A stretch of DNA of 7,405 bases from a bacterium (GTDB lineage Bacteria; JAHJDO01), in assembly GCA_030671985.1 (NCBI GenBank), contig DAOVHI010000067.1, forward strand, positions 1 through 7,405, read 5' to 3'. The stretch's first letter is position 1. Every line of letters begins with the position of its first letter. Below the pieces are notes generated by a model, which worked only from the letters and a program-made list of their open reading frames with translations, was not told the DNA's origin and did not search any database. Of the stretch, positions 1 through 6,048 are shown piece by piece. A program made the position numbers and the translations under genes.

Positions 1-1938
1 ACGCACTGGTTTCAGCCCATGACCGGACTTACAGCCGAAAAGCATGACAGCTTTATTTCGCCTGATGGAGAGGGTAAAGCTATTGAAGAGTTTAGCGGAG
101 CAATGCTTATTCAGGGTGAGCCTGATGCGTCAAGCTTTCCAAGCGGAGGTATAAGAACTACTTTTGAAGCTCGTGGATATACAGCATGGGATCCTTCAAG
201 CCCCGCGTTTATTATAGAGTGCGAACTTGGAAAAACTCTGTGTATTCCATCTATATTTATTTCATATCATGGAGAAGCGCTTGATAAAAAGCTTCCTCTA
301 CTGCGTTCGGATGAAGCTATTAGTAAAGCAGTAATTGGGCTTTTAAAGCTTTTCGGACATAAGGATATAAAAAAGGCCTTTTCGAATTGTGGCGCTGAGC
401 AGGAATATTTTTTGATAGATAAACGATTCTATAGAATGCGGCAGGATTTACTTCTGACAGAACGTACATTAATTGGCGCATCATCTCCAAAAGGACAGCA
501 ATTGGAAGATCAGTACTTTGGTTCAATTAAAGAACGTGTTATAAATTATATGAATGATGTAAGTATTGAGTTATATAAATTAGGTATTCCTTTAAAGACA
601 AGACATAATGAAGTAGCTCCACATCAATTTGAATTTGCTCCTGTTTTTGAGGACTCCAATATTGCAGCGGACCACAATCAGCTTCTTATGGATATTATTA
701 AAAAAATTGCTCTGAAACATGATCTGGTATGTCTTTTACACGAAAAGCCATTTGCAGGAATAAATGGAAGCGGGAAGCACATTAATTGGTCTCTGTCGGA
801 TGATAAGAAAAATAATCTTTTTAGTCATGGGAATACGTTAGAAGATAATTTGCAGTTTCTGGTATTGTTGACAGCTGTGATTCGTGCTGTCTATAAACAT
901 TCTGATCTGCTATATGCTAGTATAGCCTCAGCAGGTAATGAACATAGACTCGGAGCTAATGAGGCTCCGCCTGCAGTTATGTCGTTGTTTATCGGTGAGC
1001 AGTTGTCAAAGATTCTCAACGCGATAGAGAGCGGTAAAAAGGCAGAATTCACTAAACAGGATATTCTAAATCTTGGTATTGGCAAATTACCGACATTTAA
1101 TAAAGATGGAGTTGACAGAAACAGGACATCTCCTTTTGCTTTTACCGGTAATAAGTTTGAATTTAGAGCAGTCGGAAGTTCTCAAAATATTTCAACGCCT
1201 ATTATGGTTATTAATACAATTGTCGCAGAATCTATAGATTATATTACAAATAGAATAAAAAAAGAGTCTAAGCATAAGAATTTTAGTTTGAAGGCGTTGC
1301 ATGTATTGAAAAAAATCATTAAAGAAACTAAACAAATTAGATTTGAAGGTGATAATTATTCTAAGGGCTGGATAAAAGAGGCAAAAGGAAGAGGGCTGAT
1401 TAATGAGCCTTCAACACCCAAGGCATTGAGGGCTCTTATTAATGAGGAGAACATAGCGCTATTTAAGAAATATGATGTGCTTACAAGAGAAGAATTGGTT
1501 TCGAGATACAATATATGGATTAATATGTATAGCAAGAAGTTAGAAATTGAAGCCAATACTTTGCGTGAAATGGTGGATTCGAATGTAGTGCCGGCAGGCT
1601 TTGATTATCAGGGGCTTTTAGCAAGGAATCTTTCGCATCTTGTTAGTTTAAAGAAAAGCGCTGATTTAAGGATTAAAGAAGAAGTTTTTAACGATCTCAA
1701 AGATCACTTAACGGATGTAACAGATAAAATATATTATGTTAGAAAGCATACACGCAGGATGGAAAAACTTCTGAAGAGAGCCGGCAATCTGAAAGCAGAG
1801 GAAAAGTCTAATTTATTCTTTGAAGAATTAAAACCTCTAATGGAGCATATAAGAAAACATGTTGACGAGCTTGAATGTGTTGTAGCTGACGAACATTGGG
1901 ATCTGCCAAAGTATAGAGAGATGCTGTTTGTGCAATAA
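1..1938 (+). CDS. glnN: Type III glutamine synthetase (GSIII), 5'-truncated by window edge
   Basis: This enzyme makes glutamine from glutamate, ammonia and ATP in the cytoplasm. The frame is open from the first base and reads [18 protein letters not shown], a hallmark of the GSIII family, so the ATG at 19 is internal and the true start lies upstream. The window shows 645 codons; GSIII proteins usually run a little over 700 residues, so only the N-terminal end is missing. Visible signatures, numbered from the first codon, are EQEYF (about 133-137), [14 protein letters not shown] (about 201-214), the [10 protein letters not shown] active-site loop (about 255-264), [12 protein letters not shown] (about 313-324) and [10 protein letters not shown] (about 372-381) followed by [11 protein letters not shown]. 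The C-terminal GSIII-specific region ends in [11 protein letters not shown]. The stop overlaps the nadE start by one base, so the two are probably co-transcribed. No promoter is visible because the upstream region is outside the window. Confidence 0.96.
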   Translation, partial: THWFQPMTGLTAEKHDSFISPDGEGKAIEEFSGAMLIQGEPDASSFPSGGIRTTFEARGYTAWDPSSPAFIIECELGKTLCIPSIFISYHGEALDKKLPLLRSDEAISKAVIGLLKLFGHKDIKKAFSNCGAEQEYFLIDKRFYRMRQDLLLTERTLIGASSPKGQQLEDQYFGSIKERVINYMNDVSIELYKLGIPLKTRHNEVAPHQFEFAPVFEDSNIAADHNQLLMDIIKKIALKHDLVCLLHEKPFAGINGSGKHINWSLSDDKKNNLFSHGNTLEDNLQFLVLLTAVIRAVYKHSDLLYASIASAGNEHRLGANEAPPAVMSLFIGEQLSKILNAIESGKKAEFTKQDILNLGIGKLPTFNKDGVDRNRTSPFAFTGNKFEFRAVGSSQNISTPIMVINTIVAESIDYITNRIKKESKHKNFSLKALHVLKKIIKETKQIRFEGDNYSKGWIKEAKGRGLINEPSTPKALRALINEENIALFKKYDVLTREELVSRYNIWINMYSKKLEIEANTLREMVDSNVVPAGFDYQGLLARNLSHLVSLKKSADLRIKEEVFNDLKDHLTDVTDKIYYVRKHTRRMEKLLKRAGNLKAEEKSNLFFEELKPLMEHIRKHVDELECVVADEHWDLPKYREMLFVQ

Positions 1939-2663
1939 TGGATAATATATCAGCAAAAATTGTTTCATGGCTCAAAGAAGAAGTAAAAAAGTCAGGGACC
2001 AAAGGCACAATTTTTGGTCTTAGCGGCGGAATAGATTCTGCCTGCGTTGCAGCCCTTTCGAAAAAAGCCTTCGGGGATAGTTGTCTCGGACTAATAATGC
2101 CATGTGAGAGCCATGTAGATGATGAAGAAATGGCACTTCTGGTTGCAAACAAGTTCTCAATTCCGGTTACTAAAATATCTCTGGATGATTCATTTGAAAA
2201 AATTCTGGATGTTCTGCCGGTTCCTAAAGACGATATGGTTAGAGCAAACCTAAAACCAAGATTAAGAATGCTTGCATTATATTACTACGCAGCTAACTGT
2301 GGATATCTGGTCGCCGGATGTGGCAATAAGACAGAAATAAAACTCGGCTATTATACAAAATACGGAGATGGGGGAGCGGACATTCTGCCTCTGGGTGGCT
2401 TGTTAAAAACTCAGGTAAGGCAGTTGGCAAAAGAGCTGGGCATACCGGCAGAGATTATAGCAAGAAGACCGTCTGCAGGCCTGTTGCCAAACCAATTTGA
2501 TGAAGATGAAATGGGTGTTTTATATAACGAAGCGGACAGTATTCTAAGGGCAATCGAAAATAATAACACCACGAATATAGACAGTCAAAAACTCAATAAA
2601 ATAACCAGTATGATATCAAGCTCACGGCATAAACGAGATCCTATTCCTGTATTTCAACTTTAG
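1938..2663 (+). CDS. nadE: NH3-dependent NAD+ synthetase
   Basis: NadE catalyses the last step of NAD biosynthesis: deamido-NAD is adenylylated with ATP and amidated with ammonia. The 241-residue protein has the ATP-pyrophosphatase loop SGGIDSA (29-35), NLKPRLRMLALYYYAA (104-119), GNKTE (129-133), YYTKYGDGGADI (138-149) with the LGGLLKTQV segment, RRPSAGL (176-182) and SRHKRDPIP (229-237). The length matches the synthetase domain alone. There is no N-terminal glutamine-amidotransferase (nitrilase) domain, so free ammonia is the expected nitrogen donor. The start ATG shares a base with the TAA of the glutamine synthetase gene (TAATG) and lacks a good Shine-Dalgarno at normal spacing, which suggests translational coupling. 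The gene is convergent with the small zinc-ribbon gene, stop to stop, with only 14 bases between them and no convincing terminator. Confidence 0.96.
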   Translation: MDNISAKIVSWLKEEVKKSGTKGTIFGLSGGIDSACVAALSKKAFGDSCLGLIMPCESHVDDEEMALLVANKFSIPVTKISLDDSFEKILDVLPVPKDDMVRANLKPRLRMLALYYYAANCGYLVAGCGNKTEIKLGYYTKYGDGGADILPLGGLLKTQVRQLAKELGIPAEIIARRPSAGLLPNQFDEDEMGVLYNEADSILRAIENNNTTNIDSQKLNKITSMISSSRHKRDPIPVFQL

Positions 2664-2677
2664 CAGTTTGAACCATT

Positions 2678-2848
2678 TTAGTTTACTGCAACAGCAACTG
2701 ATTCAGCAGGCTCTTCTATAGGCGAGGAAATAGTCTGCGTTTTGTCTGTTTTTACTTCATATCCTCTGTAGCATTTTTCACAGACTTCCTTGCTGTTTTT
2801 AAAATATACTGAGTCCACACCATTTTTGCATATTTCACATATATACAC
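2678..2848 (-). CDS. Small CxxC...CxxC zinc-ribbon protein (56 aa, GTG start)
   Basis: This short gene is easy to miss because it starts with GTG. The start is fixed by a nine-base perfect Shine-Dalgarno (AGGAGGTGA) with eight bases between the AGGAGG core and the GTG. The product begins with YICEICKNGVDSVYF and has two cysteine pairs, C4-x2-C7 and C23-x2-C26, the pattern of a four-cysteine zinc ribbon. After residue about 33 comes a hydrophilic stretch and a low-complexity acidic/Ala-Val tail ending in AVAVN. No enzyme motif, signal peptide or membrane segment is visible. It lies directly downstream of the HTH gene, with the Shine-Dalgarno overlapping that gene's stop, so the two are almost certainly co-transcribed and probably translationally coupled. 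The fold is inferred from cysteine spacing. The function is unknown; protein or nucleic-acid binding are both possible. Confidence 0.8.
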   Translation of the reverse strand: MYICEICKNGVDSVYFKNSKEVCEKCYRGYEVKTDKTQTISSPIEEPAESVAVAVN

Positions 2849-2853
2849 TTACT

Positions 2854-2862
2854 TCACCTCCT
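2854..2862 (-). promoter_or_regulatory. Strong Shine-Dalgarno for the zinc-ribbon gene
   Basis: The minus strand reads AGGAGGTGA, a nine-base match to the complement of the 16S rRNA 3' end. It includes the TGA stop of the HTH gene and its last two codons (AGG AGG, Arg-Arg). The terminal arginines of the HTH protein may therefore be dictated by the ribosome-binding site. It is the strongest ribosome-binding site in the window and decides the GTG start at 2848. Confidence 0.85.
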
Positions 2863-3024
2863 CACATTTTTATACATTTGCGCTTCAAGCCACTCATCTA
2901 TTGTTTCTTTCTTAAAACGCCACTGATTTGAAAGTTTCACGGCAGGAATCTCCGCATTATTAACAAGTTTATAAACTGTTCTCGCATTCATTTTAATGTA
3001 ACCTGCCAGCTCTTTTATGGTCAT
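2854..3024 (-). CDS. Excisionase/MerR-like small helix-turn-helix DNA-binding protein
   Basis: The protein is a 56-residue, single-domain winged HTH of the excisionase (Xis/MerR-like) family. It shows MTIKELAGYIKMNARTVYKL, in which ARTVYKLVNN is the recognition-helix region, followed by IPAVKLSNQWRFKKETIDEWLEAQ, the usual wing (the QWRF motif) and last helix. It resembles free-standing 'excise' domain proteins that also occur outside phages, and no integrase or attachment site is nearby, so a local transcriptional regulator is as likely as a recombination factor. I chose the ATG at 3024. The frame is open further upstream to a TTG at 3072, but that codon is the -35 box of the promoter and cannot be translated from it. 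A GTG at 3036 is an alternative and would be nearly leaderless. The weak GTGA about eight bases before the ATG may act as the ribosome-binding site. Confidence 0.85.
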   Translation of the reverse strand: MTIKELAGYIKMNARTVYKLVNNAEIPAVKLSNQWRFKKETIDEWLEAQMYKNVRR

Positions 3025-3043
3025 TATTTCACTCACGTGCGAA

Positions 3044-3072
3044 ATTCTAACATCAAAATACACAAATGTCAA
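3044..3072 (-). promoter_or_regulatory. Near-consensus sigma-70 promoter for the HTH/zinc-ribbon operon
   Basis: On the minus strand TTGACA (3067-3072, a perfect -35) is separated by exactly 17 bases from TAGAAT (3044-3049, five of six to the -10 consensus). Transcription should begin near 3036-3038, leaving a leader of only about 12-15 bases before the ATG at 3024. It is the best promoter in the window. A CACGTG palindrome (3034-3039) sits on the expected start point and may be part of an operator. Confidence 0.8.
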
Positions 3073-3151
3073 GAAAAAAGTTTATTTTTGGATAAAAAAG
3101 ATATTAAACTACCTTGTAATGCAGTAAACTGACAGTTCTAGGTGCTATTTC

Positions 3152-3180
3152 TTGATTTTAGTTTATAAAGCTATTACACT
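3152..3180 (+). promoter_or_regulatory. Possible promoter upstream of the GT2 remnant and methyltransferase
   Basis: TTGATT (3152-3157) and TACACT (3175-3180) are 17 bases apart, each matching four of six consensus bases. They lie in the roughly 220-base non-coding gap between the divergent HTH operon and the GT2 remnant. I see no other gene in that gap: all plus-strand frames between 3120 and 3253 are broken by stops. The match is weak and could be chance in A+T-rich DNA. Confidence 0.25.
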
Positions 3181-3289
3181 TACGTTTAAGATTGTGGCAA
3201 AAGATACGTCAGATCAAGTCGCAATTTGCTTGTTTAGATAAGAACATTAAGCAATGTTTATAAATTTAGGGAGAAATGGGGCAAAAGAA

Positions 3290-3460
3290 ATGATTGGAAT
3301 CTCCATCGTTATTCCAGCCTATAATGAAGAGAAAGGTTTTGGTTATTCAGTTAAAGAAATTCCTATTCATTGGATTAATTGCTCTCAGAGTAAAGTGCAT
3401 CTATTATCTAACTCATTAAGAATGTTAATAACTCTAATAAAAATTCTCATCAAACATTAA
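3290..3460 (+). pseudogene. Internally deleted family 2 glycosyltransferase (N- and C-terminal ends fused)
   Basis: The 56-codon frame joins two recognisable ends of a polyprenyl-phosphate-sugar-type GT2. The beginning, ISIVIPAYNEEKG, is the first beta strand and nucleotide-sugar loop. Without a break it continues as GYSVKEIPIHWINCSQSKVH and then LLSNSLRMLITLIKIL, the C-terminal region of the same family. In the intact GT2 at 6049 the equivalent pieces (SVIIPAYNEE and NGYSIKEIPVVW) are about 180 residues apart. The missing part would hold the second donor-binding aspartate, the DxD metal site and the acceptor region, so the product cannot be a working transferase. The junction lies near 3332-3343, in GGTTTTGGTT. 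The frame is intact across it, pointing to a single in-frame deletion. An upstream in-frame ATG at 3254 is an alternative start. The stop overlaps the methyltransferase ribosome-binding site, suggesting a former operon. Confidence 0.8.
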
Positions 3461-3464
3461 AGGT
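3459..3464 (+). promoter_or_regulatory. Ribosome-binding site of the methyltransferase gene
   Basis: AAAGGT lies 11 bases before the ATG at 3476 and overlaps the TAA stop of the deleted GT2. The arrangement suggests that translation of the methyltransferase was, and may still be, coupled to reading through the upstream remnant. This could be why the remnant keeps an open frame. Confidence 0.5.
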
Positions 3465-3475
3465 AAATTTAGAAA

Positions 3476-4201
3476 ATGAATTTTCTTGAATATCAGAAGA
3501 TGTTTGAAATAGAAGAAAAACACTGGTGGTATGTGGGAAAACGGAAAATAGTTTCTGGGTTACTCAAAAAATTCGTTTCCAAGAAAGATAATAGAATATT
3601 AGATATTGGATGTGGCACAGGAATTGTTTTAAAAATGTTGAACAAATATGGTTTAGCAAGTGGATTAGATATTTCCCATGACGCACTTTCTTTTTGTAAA
3701 GGGCGCGGTCTCAATTCTCTATTTCTTGGCTCAGCTACTTCTCTGCCGTTTCCTGATGAAACATTTTCTTTAGTTACTGCTTTAGATATACTTGAACATA
3801 TAGAAGATGATACATTGGCTCTAAGAGAAATCAGGAGGGTCTTAAAGAAGGGTGGTTTGGCAATAATTACTACTCCTGCTTTTCCTAATTTATGCAGTTC
3901 TCACGATATATCCTTAGGTCATAAAAGAAGATATACTTTTATAGAATTAGAGAAAAAAGTGACTTTTGCGGGATTTAAAATATCAAAGATTAATTATAGC
4001 AACTTTTTTCTCTTTCCGTTTGTTTTTATTTATCGCAAATTTAAAAAATTGGTTACTAAATCTGTGACAACTTCAGATACTGGTTCCGTGCCGATTTTTT
4101 TAAATCAAATTTTCACTGAACTCTACAGCATTGAAACCCAATTAGTAAAGAAAGCGAAACTTCCTTTTGGTCTTTCTTTACTATGTGTGGCTAAAAAATA
4201 A
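3476..4201 (+). CDS. Class I SAM-dependent methyltransferase (glycan/lipid cluster type)
   Basis: The 241-residue protein is a Rossmann-fold methyltransferase that would use S-adenosylmethionine. Motif I is ILDIGCGTG (41-49), the ribose-binding acid is D65 in GLDIS, LPFPDETFSLVTALD (90-104) covers motifs II-III, and LEHIEDD (106-112) with LREIRRVLKKGG (116-127) completes the core. The N-terminal EKHWWYVGKRKIV (14-26) and the later SSHDISLGHKRRYT (141-154) are typical of methyltransferases found beside polyprenyl-phosphate GT2 genes. A hydrophobic stretch followed by basic residues (about 178-193, FFLFPFVFIYRKFKK) suggests peripheral membrane attachment. The acceptor cannot be read from the sequence; a sugar or lipid-linked intermediate is inferred from the neighbours. 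It sits 15 bases after the broken GT2 and is convergent with the large membrane transferase, with nine bases between the stops. Confidence 0.9.
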   Translation: MNFLEYQKMFEIEEKHWWYVGKRKIVSGLLKKFVSKKDNRILDIGCGTGIVLKMLNKYGLASGLDISHDALSFCKGRGLNSLFLGSATSLPFPDETFSLVTALDILEHIEDDTLALREIRRVLKKGGLAIITTPAFPNLCSSHDISLGHKRRYTFIELEKKVTFAGFKISKINYSNFFLFPFVFIYRKFKKLVTKSVTTSDTGSVPIFLNQIFTELYSIETQLVKKAKLPFGLSLLCVAKK

Positions 4202-4210
4202 ATTCTACTT

Positions 4211-5938
4211 TTATTCCGATTCCTTGTGTTCTAGCACTACTATAATTGGATTTATATACCAGAAATCCTCTGATGCGTCAAACTGGTTGAATTTAATTCC
4301 CAAAAATGAAAGAGGTTTGTAAAACACCTTGCATATTTCATAGTCCTGAGATGCGAATAAATTATTAAAGAATTCTGGTAAAGGGTTGAATACATACTGT
4401 ATGTTTGATGTTATAAAATAGTCAGGTTTTTTCTTCTGTAATGCAGAATAATCATTGCCAACTATAACCAATTTGCACCTATTTTCATCTATTGGCGGTA
4501 TTTGATATTGCCATGGAATCTCAGTCATTCCAATTGTTGAGGATTGTTTTATATTTTTCGCAATCCATTCTCCTGCTTCAGTACGTATATTTTTGTCCAT
4601 CAAAAGTTTTTCATAGCTCATTCCATAACAGAATGTAAATAACAAAACAAAAATGATTATAGAATAGCCGATATGCTTTTTTGCGGATTTTAACCTATTT
4701 AATAGTTCAAACAATCCACTGCATCCAAGAATAATAAGCAGAGGAACAACAGGAAGAATATATCTCGAAAATACCTTAGAAAATAAAGATACAAAAACAA
4801 AGAAAAAAACTATCCATGATAAGAAAAGCAAAACCACTCTTTTTTCAAAGAGTTTGTTTTTTCTAAGAAACAGTATTGTAATTAAGTTACCAATTAAAGT
4901 AAAAATAAAAAGAGGAATACCCATACCATATTTTAAGCTGGAAATATAGAACTTCCAACTAAAAGACAATCCTGTATGTTCACTCAGGGCTACTAAAGGT
5001 TTGGGGAACGTTATGAAGAAATAAGGGTTTGTTACAAAAAAGAATAGCAAGAACGCAGTAATAGTTAGGACAAGCCCTTTAAACAATCTTCTTAAATTTT
5101 TATAACTCAGAAGAATTCCGATTATGGGTATTATTAGTGCCGCGCCAAATGTTATCTTCGTTCCACAGGCAAGACCAGAGAATAGGCCTGCTAAGAAAAC
5201 TTTTTTAAAAGAAAATCTTTCAATGAATTTGACCGTAACAAACAGACACGCCATTATCCAAAATAAACCAGGAATATCAACATACATATAGTGAGCATTT
5301 AATAACATTAGAGGCGTGAATAAAACTAAGAGACTACTTATAAATGAACCAATATTATTTTTAAACGTCTTTTTAAATATAAAGTAACTTAAAACAACAA
5401 TCCCGATCCCATATAACGCTGTTACAAATCTTCCAACTATATAAAACTTAGCAATCTCTTCAGGGCGAAGAAAGTAAAAAGTCAGATCAGAAGTAACAGC
5501 AATTAAATTAAATTTTGAAAGCAAAAAAAACAAAAAACCTATCACGTATAGATATGCTCCACCAACTACAAACTGATTAGGATTAAAATTTAATTTTTTT
5601 GGATTCATAGTAGATAAGCTTTTTATCAGATAATACTCGTCAGGGTGATAACTTCTTACAGGATTGTACAGATTTCTATGTGCTTTTTTCCTTGCTTCTT
5701 CGGGATGGTAGGCTAAATGCACTCTCATTCCTTTCCATGTTGCTTCCGGAGTATAGCTCTTAATCTTTGCCATTGTCGTTTGAATACTGTCCTTGTTCGT
5801 GAAATATAGAGTGTTTAAGGCTTGAGATGGCAGTCCAAATCTTATCCCTCTCATATATACATACGCAGAAATAAGTATTAGTAAAGATAATGCTACGACG
5901 AAAATTCTACTTATTTCTGACTTTTTGAATTCTGTCAT
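4211..5938 (-). CDS. GT-C fold membrane glycosyltransferase (PMT/ArnT-like, 575 aa)
   Basis: This is a polytopic protein of the dolichyl/polyprenyl-phosphate-dependent transferase superfamily, which moves sugars from lipid carriers on the outer face of the inner membrane. A first membrane helix (about 11-30) is followed by an extracytoplasmic loop bearing SYHPDEYY with the family's acidic pair D100-E101, then GGAYLY (126-131). A second loop has AHYMYVDIPG with D221. Further hydrophobic segments fall at about 132-146, 166-188, 196-214, 222-238, 246-279, 286-309, 338-358, 367-386, 393-410 and 422-440. SRYILPVVPLL (391-401) is a usual late motif. The last 130 residues form a soluble domain opening with RTEAGEWIAKNI (452-463). 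The region between GLP (35-37) and HPDE is unusually long and carries a second YHPEE (77-81). The sugar and acceptor are unknown. A weak CGGGA precedes the ATG by about seven bases. Confidence 0.88.
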   Translation of the reverse strand: MTEFKKSEISRIFVVALSLLILISAYVYMRGIRFGLPSQALNTLYFTNKDSIQTTMAKIKSYTPEATWKGMRVHLAYHPEEARKKAHRNLYNPVRSYHPDEYYLIKSLSTMNPKKLNFNPNQFVVGGAYLYVIGFLFFLLSKFNLIAVTSDLTFYFLRPEEIAKFYIVGRFVTALYGIGIVVLSYFIFKKTFKNNIGSFISSLLVLFTPLMLLNAHYMYVDIPGLFWIMACLFVTVKFIERFSFKKVFLAGLFSGLACGTKITFGAALIIPIIGILLSYKNLRRLFKGLVLTITAFLLFFFVTNPYFFITFPKPLVALSEHTGLSFSWKFYISSLKYGMGIPLFIFTLIGNLITILFLRKNKLFEKRVVLLFLSWIVFFFVFVSLFSKVFSRYILPVVPLLIILGCSGLFELLNRLKSAKKHIGYSIIIFVLLFTFCYGMSYEKLLMDKNIRTEAGEWIAKNIKQSSTIGMTEIPWQYQIPPIDENRCKLVIVGNDYSALQKKKPDYFITSNIQYVFNPLPEFFNNLFASQDYEICKVFYKPLSFLGIKFNQFDASEDFWYINPIIVVLEHKESE

Positions 5939-5986
5939 TTTGTATTCCCGAGCTTTTTTTTACCTCGAATTTTTTGGATAATAAGA

Positions 5987-6015
5987 TTGAAGCTAAATAT
6001 TATTTTGAGTATACT
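5987..6015 (+). promoter_or_regulatory. Probable sigma-70 promoter for the GT2/GT-C operon
   Basis: TTGAAG (5987-5992) and TATACT (6010-6015, five of six) are separated by exactly 17 bases. Transcription would start near 6022, about 27 bases before the ATG at 6049. If real, this rules out translation from the upstream in-frame TTG at 5974, which lies before the promoter. Confidence 0.5.
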
Positions 6016-6040
6016 AACACAAAAAGGCACAAAGTGGCAA
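6011..6040 (-). promoter_or_regulatory. Possible promoter for the 575-aa GT-C gene, overlapping the plus-strand promoter
   Basis: On the minus strand TTGCCA (6035-6040, five of six) is followed after 18 bases by TAGTAT (6011-6016, four of six). The -10 coincides with the plus-strand -10 because the segment is palindromic (GTATAC, 6009-6014). A transcript from here would have a leader of about 65 bases to the ATG at 5938. The evidence is only the match. Confidence 0.25.
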
Positions 6041-6048
6041 AATGGAAA

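Noticed and set aside
19-21. ATG at 19 as the start of the glutamine synthetase gene.
   Set aside because: The frame is open to base 1 and encodes the conserved THWFQP immediately upstream, so the ATG is internal.
1808-2152. Long minus-strand open frame across the glnN-nadE junction, and other antisense frames within the enzyme genes.
   Set aside because: They lie opposite strongly conserved coding sequence, show no recognisable protein motif and lack ribosome-binding sites.
2854-3024. Excisionase-like HTH protein as evidence for a prophage or integrative element.
   Set aside because: There is no integrase, attachment-site duplication, tRNA gene or phage gene nearby, and this fold is common in non-mobile regulators.
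2680-3130. Eleven-base inverted repeat: AGTTTACTGCA at 2680-2690 and its reverse complement at 3120-3130, bracketing the HTH/zinc-ribbon operon.
   Set aside because: It looks like element ends around a mobile cassette, but the match is short, does not extend, has no flanking target duplication, and the left copy lies inside the zinc-ribbon coding end. A chance match of this size is plausible in this span.
3127-3137. Perfect small palindrome AACTG-A-CAGTT in the divergent intergenic region.
   Set aside because: Eleven bases with no second copy and no clear position relative to a promoter; expected by chance.
3073-3253. Search for an RNA gene, riboswitch or further GT2 fragments in the divergent intergenic region.
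   Set aside because: I found no stable hairpin series, no tRNA-like arms and no coding remnant in any frame.
4197-4215. AATAAA...TTTATT hairpin across the two convergent stop codons, as a possible bidirectional terminator.
   Set aside because: The stem is six A/T pairs only with a seven-base loop and no G/C pairs, so it would be too weak to support a terminator call.
5974-6048. N-terminal extension of the intact GT2 from a TTG at 5974.
   Set aside because: The extra 25 residues do not resemble the family's start, and a promoter-like pair with its -10 at 6010-6015 lies inside this stretch.
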